Shown piece after piece: positions 36,286 through 43,452 of a stretch of DNA of 64,000 nucleotides. The stretch is taken from the NCBI RefSeq assembly GCF_000376565.1, contig NZ_BARG01000089.1:30197-94196 (forward strand). Reading direction: 5' to 3'. The notes beneath the pieces are model-generated. The model did no database searches. It worked only from the letters and a program-made list of their open reading frames with translations, and was not told the DNA's origin. The DNA comes from Streptomyces hokutonensis. GTDB taxonomy: Bacteria; Actinomycetota; Actinomycetes; Streptomycetales; Streptomycetaceae. The position numbers and the translations under genes were made by a program. Numbering within the stretch: the first letter of the stretch is position 1; the number at the start of each line of letters is the position of its first letter.

Positions 36286-37134
36286 CTACGGCTGGAGGAG
36301 ATCCACCTTCAGTTCGGCGGGGAAACCGTTCGCCGTTCCCAGCCGGCGGGAGAACTCGGTGACCGCGGCCAGTTGGGGTGCGCCGAAGCTGAAGTCGAGG
36401 GTGGTGAAGTACCGCTCCAGGACCTCCTCGTCGAAGTCCTCCCAGCGGGCGGCCTGTTCGGCGACCTTGCCGACCTCCTCGAGGGAGAGGTTGCGGGAGG
36501 CGAGGAAGGCCTCGTGGACCTTGTGGGTGATCTCGGGCTCGCGCTCCAGATAGTCGCGGCGGGCGGCCCACACGGCGAAGACGAACGGCAGCCCGGTCCA
36601 CTCCTTCCAGAGCGTGCCGAGGTCGTGCACCTCCAGCCCGAAGCGGGGGCCGTCGACCATGTAGGCGCGCAGGGCCGCGTCGCCGATGAGTACGGCGGCG
36701 TCGGCCTCCTGCATCATCAGGCTCAGGTCCGGCGGGCAGGTGTAGTAGTCGGGCTGGACGCCGTAACGGTCGGCGAGGAGGAGCCGGGCGAGCCGGACGG
36801 AGGTCCGCGAGGTCGAGCCCAGGGCGACCCGGCGGCCGTCCAGCTGGTCCAGCGGGACCTGCGAGACGATCACGCAGGACATCACCGGGCCGTCGCAGCC
36901 GACGGCGATGTCCGGGAAGACGACCAGGTCGTCCGCGTTCTTGAGGAACTCCGCGGTGGCGATGGGCCCGATGTCGAGGTCGCCCTGCACCAGCTTCTCG
37001 TTGAGCTTGTCCGGGGTGTCCTTCGTCAGCTCGATGTCGAGAAGGGTGCCTGTCCTCGCGAGCCCCCAGTACAGGGGCAGGCAGTTCAGGAACTGGATGT
37101 GGCCGACGCGCGGCCGGGTGCGAGAATTGTCCAC
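36286..37134 (-). CDS. mqnA: Chorismate dehydratase, first step of futalosine menaquinone synthesis
   Basis: 282 aa. Converts chorismate to 3-(1-carboxyvinyl)oxybenzoate. Periplasmic-binding-protein-like fold; family signatures VGHIQFLNCLPLYWGL at the N-terminus, LGSTSRTSVRLARLLL, AAVLIGDAALR and LWKEWTGLPFVFAVWAA. GTG start at 37134. Divergent from the cold-shock gene; 60 nt upstream of the kinase on the same strand. Confidence 0.94.
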   Translation of the reverse strand: MDNSRTRPRVGHIQFLNCLPLYWGLARTGTLLDIELTKDTPDKLNEKLVQGDLDIGPIATAEFLKNADDLVVFPDIAVGCDGPVMSCVIVSQVPLDQLDGRRVALGSTSRTSVRLARLLLADRYGVQPDYYTCPPDLSLMMQEADAAVLIGDAALRAYMVDGPRFGLEVHDLGTLWKEWTGLPFVFAVWAARRDYLEREPEITHKVHEAFLASRNLSLEEVGKVAEQAARWEDFDEEVLERYFTTLDFSFGAPQLAAVTEFSRRLGTANGFPAELKVDLLQP

Positions 37135-37234
37135 AACGCGAGGCTAGACCTCATGAGGTACGCTCCATACTTCGGCCCCACAGTCAAGCCTTTGGCGATC
37201 TTCAAACGTCCGGGTGATGTGATCTTGGCCTCTA

Positions 37235-37262
37235 TTGCTTTCGGCTGCCCGCGTGCTAGGCT
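37235..37262 (+). promoter_or_regulatory. Candidate vegetative promoter of the cold-shock gene
   Basis: TTGCTT (37235-37240), 16 nt, TAGGCT (37257-37262): a fair match to the HrdB-type TTGACN/TANNNT consensus. It would give a leader of about 150 nt before the start codon at 37421. Confidence 0.5.
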
Positions 37263-37297
37263 CGCCGCAAGTTGCAGTTTGGTTTCCCTTGCAGTAC

Positions 37298-37328
37298 AGA
37301 GCCTGCGGAGCATGTAACCGCAGGCTCT
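37298..37328 (+). promoter_or_regulatory. Terminator-like hairpin in the cold-shock leader
   Basis: A perfect 11-bp stem (AGAGCCTGCGG 37298-37308, CCGCAGGCTCT 37318-37328) with a 9-nt loop, followed by AGTCGTTTTC. It lies within the predicted untranslated leader, so it may be an attenuator or temperature-responsive structure. Confidence 0.55.
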
Positions 37329-37420
37329 AGTCGTTTTCAGACGTATGCAGTAGTGCGGGACTTGTTTTCACACTTGCAGGGTTCTGGAGCAGGGCAACCC
37401 TTTGGGCCCAAGGAGGGCTT

Positions 37421-37624
37421 ATGGCTACCGGAACCGTGAAGTGGTTCAACGCCGAAAAGGGCTTTGGCTTCATCGCCCAAGAAGGCGGCGGCCCCGACGT
37501 CTTCGTTCACTACTCCGCGATCAACGCGAGCGGTTTCCGTTCGCTGGAGGAGAACCAGCAGGTCTCCTTCGACGTGACCCAGGGCCCGAAGGGCCCGCAG
37601 GCGGAGAACGTCACCCCCGTCTGA
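37421..37624 (+). CDS. Cold-shock family protein (CspA-like)
   Basis: 67 aa, full family length. RNP1 (KGFGFI) and RNP2 (DVFVHY) are intact in an OB fold; binds single-stranded RNA/DNA as an RNA chaperone. ATG with AGGAGG 8 nt upstream. It has a long leader with a strong hairpin, as many cold-shock genes do. It is of the SC 7.0/ScoF type abundant in Streptomyces. Confidence 0.95.
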   Translation: MATGTVKWFNAEKGFGFIAQEGGGPDVFVHYSAINASGFRSLEENQQVSFDVTQGPKGPQAENVTPV

Positions 37625-37691
37625 GTCACACGATCGTAGTTATTCGGTCTCGGAGCCTGGTGCTTTGATCCGGAACAGATAGCAGTACCCA

Positions 37692-37724
37692 AGGAGCCCC
37701 GCGCCGCAAGGCGACGGGGCTCCT
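37692..37724 (+). terminator. Terminator after the cold-shock gene
   Basis: AGGAGCCCCG (37692-37701) pairs perfectly with CGGGGCTCCT (37715-37724), followed by GCCTTTCCCC. It lies between convergent genes and may also stop transcripts of the XRE regulator. Confidence 0.8.
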
Positions 37725-37743
37725 GCCTTTCCCCGTCCGGGCC

Positions 37744-38319
37744 TCACACGTGCTGCATGACGAGCACGAACATGGTCCCGGCCGCCAGCGCCTCGTACGT
37801 GTGCGGCACATCCCCGCGATACGCCATGTAGTCCCCCGGCCCGAGCTCCACCGCCCCCTCCCCCGGTCCGGCCTTCACCCGCCCCGCGCTGACGACGATG
37901 TGCTCCACCGTCCCCGGGATGTGCGGTTCGGAGTCCCGCACGGTCCCGGGCTCCAGCCACACGTAGTAGATGTCCCGCCGCGCCCCCGGCGGGCTCGCCG
38001 AGAGCAGCGTGGCCGTATAGCTGGACTGCTCGGAGTGGACGGTCGGCCCGTCCCCCGCGCGGATCACCTGCACGGACGGCGCCGGCGGCTCCACCAGCGC
38101 GCTGAACGGCACCCCGAGCGCGACGGCCAGCGCCCAGATCGTCTCCATGCTCGGATTCCCGCCGGCCGCCTCCAGCTGCGACAGCGTGGACTTCGCGATG
38201 CCGGCCCGCTTGGCCAGCTCGGAGAGGGAGAGCCCGACGCGGGTGCGTTCCCGCCGGAGCGCGGCGGCGATCCAGTCGAGGGGAAGCCGGGCCGGCACGT
38301 CGGAGATGTCGGACGTCAC
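37744..38319 (-). CDS. XRE-family regulator with C-terminal cupin
   Basis: 191 aa. Helix-turn-helix of the XRE type at about 15-75 (RTRVGLSLSELAKRAGIAKSTLSQLE), then a cupin domain (EPHIPGTVEHIVVSAGRV, GPGDYMAYRGDVPHTYEA) that probably senses a small molecule. GTG at 38319 overlaps the stop of a tiny upstream frame. Divergent from azlCD, so it most likely controls those exporter genes. Confidence 0.88.
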   Translation of the reverse strand: MTSDISDVPARLPLDWIAAALRRERTRVGLSLSELAKRAGIAKSTLSQLEAAGGNPSMETIWALAVALGVPFSALVEPPAPSVQVIRAGDGPTVHSEQSSYTATLLSASPPGARRDIYYVWLEPGTVRDSEPHIPGTVEHIVVSAGRVKAGPGEGAVELGPGDYMAYRGDVPHTYEALAAGTMFVLVMQHV

Positions 38320-38405
38320 GTTCGCTCCATGGTCACTCGCGTTCGCTCCATCGGTACGATTGTTCGCCTTGACGAACGAAGCCTCTGCTGTTCATTGTAG
38401 AGAAC
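38320..38405. promoter_or_regulatory. Shared operator region of the XRE regulator and azlC
   Basis: An 86-nt spacer packed with related motifs: GTTCGCTCCAT at 38320-38330 and again at 38341-38351 (21-bp period, two helical turns), GTTCG-N6-CGAAC (38362-38377), and TGTTC-N8-GAACA (38389-38406). GAGCGAAC recurs inside azlC near 38416. The repeated GTTCG/CGAAC core fits binding of the adjacent regulator. On the minus strand, 38351-38316 encodes MERTRVTMERT with its TGA inside the regulator's GTGA start. Confidence 0.5.
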
Positions 38406-39101
38406 ATGCGTACGGCAGAGCGAACATCCTCTCTCGCGGTGCTCCGGGAAACAATCCGGGACGCCTCCCTCGTCTGGCTGGCCGGCGGCATCGTGGGCGT
38501 CTCCTTCGGCGCGATCGCGGTGGCCGGCGGCCTGCCGGTCTGGGTCCCGATCGCCATGTCCCTGCTCGTCTACGCGGGCTCGGCGCAGTTCAGCGCGGTA
38601 GGCGTACTCCTCGCCGGCGGCGGCCCGCTCGCCGCGACGGCCACCGGTCTGCTCCTCAACACCCGCACCGCCGCATACAGCCTCGCCGTGGCCGACATCC
38701 TGGGCAGCGGCCGCCTCGCCCGGCTGGCCGGCGCGCACCTCGTGACCGACGAAACGGTGGCCTTCGCCCTCGCCCAGCAGGATCCGCTACGACGCCGGAC
38801 CGCGTTCTGGGTCTCCGGGCTCGGCCTGTTCGCAGCCTGGAACACCGGGGTGCTGATCGGCGCGCTCGCCGGCGGCGCGCTCGGCGACACCGACGCGTAC
38901 GGCCTGGACGCGGCCTTCCCCGCCGTACTGGTCGCGCTCACGCTGCCCGCGGTGCGGAAGGAAGCGGGTGTACGGCGGTCCGCACTGTTCGGCGCGACCG
39001 TGGCGGTCGCGGTGACGATGACGCCGGGCGTCCCGGCCGGGGTGCCGGTGCTGCTGGCCCTGGCGGGGCTCGCGCTGTACCGGCGGGGGGCGACGGCATG
39101 A
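38406..39101 (+). CDS. azlC: AzlC-family branched-chain amino acid exporter subunit
   Basis: 231 aa, five to six membrane helices. Family signatures: GGIVGVSFGAIAVAGGL near the N-terminus, LLVYAGSAQFSAVGVL and LNTRTAAYSLAVAD. Works with AzlD as a two-part exporter of branched-chain amino acids or analogues. ATG at 38406 has only a weak ribosome site. The stop overlaps azlD. Confidence 0.9.
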   Translation: MRTAERTSSLAVLRETIRDASLVWLAGGIVGVSFGAIAVAGGLPVWVPIAMSLLVYAGSAQFSAVGVLLAGGGPLAATATGLLLNTRTAAYSLAVADILGSGRLARLAGAHLVTDETVAFALAQQDPLRRRTAFWVSGLGLFAAWNTGVLIGALAGGALGDTDAYGLDAAFPAVLVALTLPAVRKEAGVRRSALFGATVAVAVTMTPGVPAGVPVLLALAGLALYRRGATA

Positions 39102-39436
39102 GCCCGACGGTGGCCGTGATCCTGGCGCTGACGGTCGGGACGTACGCCTTCCGGCTGGTCGGGACGTACGCCTTCCGGCTGGTCGGGCCGGTGCTGCACG
39201 GACGGGTCGAACTCTCCGCCCGCGTACAGGAGTTGCTGTCCGCCGGCGCGGTGGTCCTGCTGGTCGCGCTGCTGGCGACCGGGGCACTGACGGAGGGCGG
39301 CGGCTTCGCGGGGTGGGCCCGGCCGGCCGGGGTGCTGGTCGGGGGCGTACTGGCGTGGCGGCGGGCGCCGTTCGCGGTGGTGGTGCTGGGTGCGGCCGGG
39401 GTGACGGCGGTGCTCCGACTGGCCGGGGTGGCCTGA
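39098..39436 (+). CDS. azlD: AzlD-family exporter subunit with internal 8-residue duplication
   Basis: 112 aa, about four membrane helices; second half of the exporter. ATG overlaps the azlC stop (ATGA). The first helix contains GTYAFRLV twice in a row, from a perfect 24-bp tandem duplication (39137-39184). Only one copy is expected in the family, so this allele has a helix lengthened by eight residues; it may be altered in function. Confidence 0.88.
   Translation: MSPTVAVILALTVGTYAFRLVGTYAFRLVGPVLHGRVELSARVQELLSAGAVVLLVALLATGALTEGGGFAGWARPAGVLVGGVLAWRRAPFAVVVLGAAGVTAVLRLAGVA
39137..39184 (+). repeat. Perfect 24-bp tandem duplication in azlD
   Basis: Positions 39137-39160 and 39161-39184 are identical, adding eight in-frame codons (GTYAFRLV) to the first membrane helix. 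No third copy. Confidence 0.95.
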
Positions 39437-39497
39437 ACCGGCGTGCGTGGACCGGGCGTTGTCAGGTTGTCAGTGGGCGTCGGTATGGTCCCCGCCC

Positions 39498-40181
39498 ATG
39501 ACATCGACACCATCGACGCCATCCGCCGAAGCCGACTTCGTGACCACCACCAGGATCTTCTACGACGCGGTCGCCGAGGACTACGCGGAGATGTTCGCCG
39601 AGGAGCTCGCCGGGCCACGGGACGGGGCGGTGCTGGCCGACTTCGCCGAGCTGGTGAACCGTGGCGGAGGCGGACAAGTGGCCGACCTCGGCTGCGGACC
39701 GGGCCGTACGACCGCCCACCTCGCCTCCCTCGGCCTGGACGTCTTCGGCCTCGACCTGTCCGGTTCGATGCTCGAGATCGCCCGACGCGAGAACCCGGAC
39801 CTGCCCTTCCGGCAGGGCTCGATGCTGGAGCTGGACATCCCCGACAGGACGCTCGCGGGGGCCGTCTCCTGGTACTCGTCCATCCACACCCCTGTGGACC
39901 GACTCCCGTCCCTCTTCGCCGAGTTCCACCGCGTCCTGGCCCCCGGCGGCCATCTCCTGCTCGCCTTCCAGGCGGGCGACCACCCCCTCACCCTCGACCG
40001 TCCCTTCGGCCACCCGGTCCGCCTGGACTTCGAACGGCGGCGACCGGAGGCGATGGCGGAACTGCTGGAGGCGGCGGGATTCGCGCTGCGGTCACGGACC
40101 GTACGGGAGGCGAACCCGGAACTCGGGGAGTCGTCAGCGCAGGCGTTTCTGACCGGTCGTAAGACCGCGGCTGTGCTCTAG
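39498..40181 (+). CDS. Class I SAM-dependent methyltransferase
   Basis: 227 aa from the ATG at 39498. Methyltransferase fold with VADLGCGPGRTTAHLA (motif I), VFGLDLSGSMLEIARR (motif II) and FHRVLAPGGHLLLAFQ (post-motif III). Small-molecule type; substrate unknown. Its 3' end overlaps the converging pseudogene's last codons (40134-40181). Confidence 0.85.
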   Translation: MTSTPSTPSAEADFVTTTRIFYDAVAEDYAEMFAEELAGPRDGAVLADFAELVNRGGGGQVADLGCGPGRTTAHLASLGLDVFGLDLSGSMLEIARRENPDLPFRQGSMLELDIPDRTLAGAVSWYSSIHTPVDRLPSLFAEFHRVLAPGGHLLLAFQAGDHPLTLDRPFGHPVRLDFERRRPEAMAELLEAAGFALRSRTVREANPELGESSAQAFLTGRKTAAVL

Positions 40182-40653
40182 GGCTCGGCGGGCGCCGACC
40201 TCGCTGGGGTATTCCCGGACGGTGAAGATGGCGATCACCGTGCCGACGCACCAGGCGAAGAGCGCGGCACGACCGGGAGTACGAGCAGCGCGGGGAGGAA
40301 CAGGGCACGGCCCAGGTTCTGGCCGCGTTGCGTCCCGTACCGCTTCTCGATCCAGGCCTGCTCGGGAGTCGGCGGGTCGAGCATCTTCTCGCGGATGGCC
40401 CGGTGCTGTTTCACCCACGCCCACACCAGGGCCACGCAGGCCGCGGCGATCTGCGTCCAGTCCCACAGCATGCGCGGGAGCGGGGGCAGATGGACGCGGA
40501 ACGACTGGTAGAGCTCGACGGCAACACCGCACATCAGGCCCATCAGCACGACCCAGAGAGCGCGCCCGAAGCCCGTCGCAGCCAGTAGCCCACGCCGCGC
40601 TCGTACCAGGTCCTGCCGAGCCCGGGGATCTTCGGGATGTCGGAGGGGATCAT
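40134..40653 (-). pseudogene. Frameshifted paralogue of the adjacent membrane protein
   Basis: The region reads as a homologue of 40650-41198 only if two frame changes are allowed. Frame 1 from ATG 40653: PGLGRTWYERGVGYWLRRASGAL, then a stop near 40543. Frame 2: LWVVLMGLMCGVAVELYQSF through DPPTPEQAWIEKRYG, ending near 40235. Frame 3: ALFAWCVGTVIAIFTVREYPSEVGARR, stopping at 40134. The shifts sit near 40557 (CTCTC where the intact gene pattern needs one more base) and near 40268; each is a one-base loss. The start overlaps the upstream copy (ATGA), so it was once the last gene of the operon. Sequencing error is the alternative. Confidence 0.75.
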
Positions 40654-41198
40654 GTTCCGGACGGGTGCTCCTGGAGCCAGCGGCGGGCGCCGACCTCGCT
40701 GGGGTACTCGCGGACCGCGAACGCGGCGATCACCCAGCCGACGCAGCCCGCCACGAGGGCCGGGGCGACCGGTGCCGCGACCAGCCACAGGGCGCGGCCC
40801 GCGACGGCCAGTCCGGTGGAGCGCCGGGTCTCGTCCCGCTTGGCCCGACGGGCTTCGCCGGGCGTGGGCGGGTCGAGCAGCTTCTTGCGGAGGTCCCGCC
40901 GCTGTACCCGCCACCCCCAGGCAAGGGCCACGACGGACAGAGCGGCCTGCGCCCAGTCCCACACGGTGCGCACGGTGGGCGGCAGGCTGGTGCGGAAACT
41001 CCCGTAGAGGACGAGCGCGATGTAGCAGAAGAAGGCCAGCACGGCGAACCAGAGGAGAGCGCCGGAAACACGGCGCAGCCAATATCGGGTGCCACGCTCG
41101 TACCAGGTGGTGCCGAGCCCGGGGAGGGCGGGAATCCTGGCCGGGGTTCTGGGAGCCGCGCCCTCAGAAGATGCTTTTGATGCCATGCCAGACGTCAT
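40650..41198 (-). CDS. Membrane protein of the type VII-associated cluster
   Basis: 182 aa; unknown family. After a short polar start comes PGLGTTWYERGTRYWLRR, two hydrophobic segments (about 47-68 and 84-101) separated by the WDWAQ turn, a basic cytoplasmic loop (RRDLRKKLLDPPTPGEARRAKRDETRR), and a final hydrophobic pair (about 137-163) before AVREYPSEVGARRWL. The ATG at 41198 lies within the end of the upstream WXG100 gene (35-nt overlap; ATG 41186 is an alternative). A frameshifted second copy follows immediately. Membrane location and coupling to a secreted WXG100 protein fit an immunity or accessory role, which is untested. Confidence 0.7.
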   Translation of the reverse strand: MTSGMASKASSEGAAPRTPARIPALPGLGTTWYERGTRYWLRRVSGALLWFAVLAFFCYIALVLYGSFRTSLPPTVRTVWDWAQAALSVVALAWGWRVQRRDLRKKLLDPPTPGEARRAKRDETRRSTGLAVAGRALWLVAAPVAPALVAGCVGWVIAAFAVREYPSEVGARRWLQEHPSGT

Positions 41199-42453
41199 CC
41201 TTCAGTCGTACGAAGTCATGCCCGGTCTCCGTCATGACATTGCCGGTGCCGTGCAGCACCCCACCGACGACCCCGTGGTCGTGGATGTCCTCGCTCCAGT
41301 GCTCGTGGAAGGCGTGGTCGATGACGCCGGTCGCCCCGACGACGATCGCGCCGCCCACCCCGGCCACGACGATCGCGGGCGCTTCGAACGGTGCGGCAGC
41401 CACCAGACCGGCCGTGATGGCCGCACCGGTGACCAGCCCCGCCACGTTGGCACCGCCGTCCACCGCGACCGAGTGCTGCCAGGACCAGCCCTTGTCGTGA
41501 TCGTCGGATGCCTCCAGCAGCCCGCAGGCGCCGGCCGCGGCGACATCCAGGACCGGAATCTCCTTGAGGAAGTCCGGCAGCTTGTCCAGGCTCTCGCCCG
41601 TGCGCAACGCGTCCGCGGCGTCCCCCAGTTTGACGTTGAGGGCGCGGTCGTAGGGCAGCTTCGTGCTGCCGTTGTCCGCGGCGGCGATGTCGTCCTCCAG
41701 GGACCGCACCTTGGCGACCGCGTCCGCGTAGGCCCCCTTGGCCGGGAGATCCTTGGGCAGTGCGCGGCCCGCCTTCTGGAACGCCTTGCGTTCTGCGCGG
41801 AGTTCCTTCTTGGCTGCCTGTGCCTCGGACTTGGCGTCGTCGATCTTGGTGCGTGCCTTGGCGCCGTCGACCCGGGTGTCCTCGGCGTCGAACGCGTACA
41901 GGCCCCGCAGGTAGTCCGCGAGGGTGACCTTGTCGCCGGTCGACACCGCCGCGGTCACCTGCTCGTACAGCCCCGCGAGCCGGTCCGCGGCCACCAGCCG
42001 GGCCTGCTGGGCGGTGTGCAGGACCTCCTTGCGGACCGTGTCGTACTCGGTCATCGCGGAGATCGCCTTCTGGTCCGCCGCGCTCGGTGGATCAGCCGTG
42101 ACCATGGCCAGCGGCACACCCTTGTCCCCCATCGGAACGCCCTTGCCCGTGGCGACGTGTTCGGCGTTCTGCAGCGCCGTCTCGCACGCGGACAGCGCGT
42201 CGGCGAGGGTGTCGAGGATCTCGCCGGCGGAGTGCACCAGACCGGCGAAGGCCCCGGCGGTCACCGCGTCCTCGGTGTACGTGGCGCGGAAGGACTCCGC
42301 CGACTCTCCCTTCCAACCCGCGTCGTCGACCAGGGCGTCCACCGCGCGCGTGAGCGGAGTGATGACGTCGTCGAGCTTGTCCTTGGCGTTCTTGTATGTC
42401 GTGGCCATCGTGCGGAGTCCGCCGATGTCGCCGCCGACCCAGCTGTCGGTCAT
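41164..42453 (-). CDS. WXG100-domain type VII secretion substrate, candidate effector
   Basis: 429 aa. Residues 1-100 are a WXG100/T7SS-signal helical hairpin with W47-K-G as the turn (GWKGESAESF). A helical middle holds a likely coiled coil (195-230, Ala/Lys/Glu-rich). The C-terminal third has a Gly/Ala/Val hydrophobic stretch (333-375), then a His/Asp-rich segment (HAFHEHWSEDIHDHG, 380-394) and an amphipathic end. Long WXG100 proteins with a distinct C-terminus are typical effectors of type VII systems; the hydrophobic part suggests membrane action. No recognised toxin motif is seen. 7 nt after the small partner gene. Confidence 0.75.
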   Translation of the reverse strand: MTDSWVGGDIGGLRTMATTYKNAKDKLDDVITPLTRAVDALVDDAGWKGESAESFRATYTEDAVTAGAFAGLVHSAGEILDTLADALSACETALQNAEHVATGKGVPMGDKGVPLAMVTADPPSAADQKAISAMTEYDTVRKEVLHTAQQARLVAADRLAGLYEQVTAAVSTGDKVTLADYLRGLYAFDAEDTRVDGAKARTKIDDAKSEAQAAKKELRAERKAFQKAGRALPKDLPAKGAYADAVAKVRSLEDDIAAADNGSTKLPYDRALNVKLGDAADALRTGESLDKLPDFLKEIPVLDVAAAGACGLLEASDDHDKGWSWQHSVAVDGGANVAGLVTGAAITAGLVAAAPFEAPAIVVAGVGGAIVVGATGVIDHAFHEHWSEDIHDHGVVGGVLHGTGNVMTETGHDFVRLKDDVWHGIKSIF

Positions 42454-42460
42454 CGGCCCC

Positions 42461-42757
42461 TCATCCCGCCATCAGGTCTTCGAACACGCCGTGGACGTCG
42501 ATGTCGTGCCGGTGGAAGGAGTCGCGCGCGTACGCGACCTTGTCGCCCCGGTCGTCCAGCCGGTCGGCGAAGCCGATGTGGAGGGCGACGATGAGATCGG
42601 CGACCTCCTTGATGGCGTGGTCGAGGCCGGCGTCCCCGCCGCTCACCACGGGCGGGGCCACCTGGTCGTGCAGCTTCCGGTAGTCCGTGGCCTGGTCGTG
42701 GAACGTCGAGACCATCGAGGTCAGGTCGCTCATGACCGCTTTGAAGTCGGCCGACAT
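42461..42757 (-). CDS. Small helical WXG100-like partner protein
   Basis: 98 aa, all-helical, no signal peptide. The length and position suit an Esx/EspC-like partner, though the middle turn reads PPVVSGGDAG rather than WxG. ATG at 42757 shares one base with the stop of the gene upstream (TGATG). Such proteins often pair with a longer WXG100 protein for export. Family name not certain. Confidence 0.65.
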   Translation of the reverse strand: MSADFKAVMSDLTSMVSTFHDQATDYRKLHDQVAPPVVSGGDAGLDHAIKEVADLIVALHIGFADRLDDRGDKVAYARDSFHRHDIDVHGVFEDLMAG

Positions 42758-43251
42758 CAGCGCACCTCCCGCGCGTAGGCCGCCAGATCGGCCACCTGCC
42801 AGTTGCGTTGTCCGGGAGCCACCCGCGGGTCGAGCAGCACGGTGACGCCCCGCTCGCCCACTCCTTCGGCCAGCGGCCCCAGGGAGGTGGCGACCCACGG
42901 CTGGGCCTCACCGAGCGCGGTGACCAGCTTCTCCAGGGTCGTGAAGGCGAAGGCCACGGCCCCGGTCGCGTCGGTGGGGTGCGCGAAGAGCTCGTACGCG
43001 ACGAACGGCACACGAACCGGCCGCCCGTCGTCGTCCACCGCGTCGACATACCGAGGATGAGCAGGCACAAACACAGCCGTCTCGTACGGCGGCACCCCGG
43101 GCCGTGGCCCCGGCTGCCCGTCCGCCGAAGGCCCCGGTGGCGGTGTCGCCTCCGCGTAGTCGAGCAGGCTCGACCGGCGCACCTCGGGCACCTCCGCCGG
43201 CGCCGGCCCCTGCGCGTACTCAAGAAGGCGTGAACGGTTCGGCTCCCCCAC
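42757..43251 (-). CDS. SseB/SAV_915-like cytosolic protein of the type VII cluster
   Basis: 164 aa from GTG 43251, chosen for GAGGAG 6-11 nt upstream; the frame is open for 41 more codons but lacks a good start there. Two SxLL[ED]YA motifs near the N-terminus (SRLLEYA, SSLLDYA) precede a Pro-rich linker. The C-terminal ~110 residues (YETAVFVPAHPRYVDAV, VPFVAYELFAHPTD, GVTVLLDPRVAPGQ) resemble the SseB-like fold found beside WXG100 genes in Streptomyces. No signal or membrane segment. First gene of the cluster; possibly a chaperone. Confidence 0.6.
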   Translation of the reverse strand: MGEPNRSRLLEYAQGPAPAEVPEVRRSSLLDYAEATPPPGPSADGQPGPRPGVPPYETAVFVPAHPRYVDAVDDDGRPVRVPFVAYELFAHPTDATGAVAFAFTTLEKLVTALGEAQPWVATSLGPLAEGVGERGVTVLLDPRVAPGQRNWQVADLAAYAREVR

Positions 43252-43452
43252 CGCCGTCTCCTCTTCCCCGTAGGTCGTGATCGTCGCTGTGGACGTGTTC
43301 GCGCCATCACAGTAGCCACCGACCGAGGGCCCAAATCCGGCTATGTCCGCCCTACCGGCCCGTTGCATGCGCAATGCATACGGCCGCTTGGCAACGGCCT
43401 GGCCATCCCTTGACCGCGTGATGACCAGGCCGCGCCGGCAGCCCTACGGCCG

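Noticed and set aside
39462..40013. Minus-strand frame opposite the methyltransferase
   Set aside because: Antisense shadow; the plus-strand frame has all methyltransferase motifs.
43343..43452. Small plus-strand frame beside the type VII cluster
   Set aside because: Mostly in the gap and in the antisense of the flavoprotein; no ribosome site or recognisable domain.
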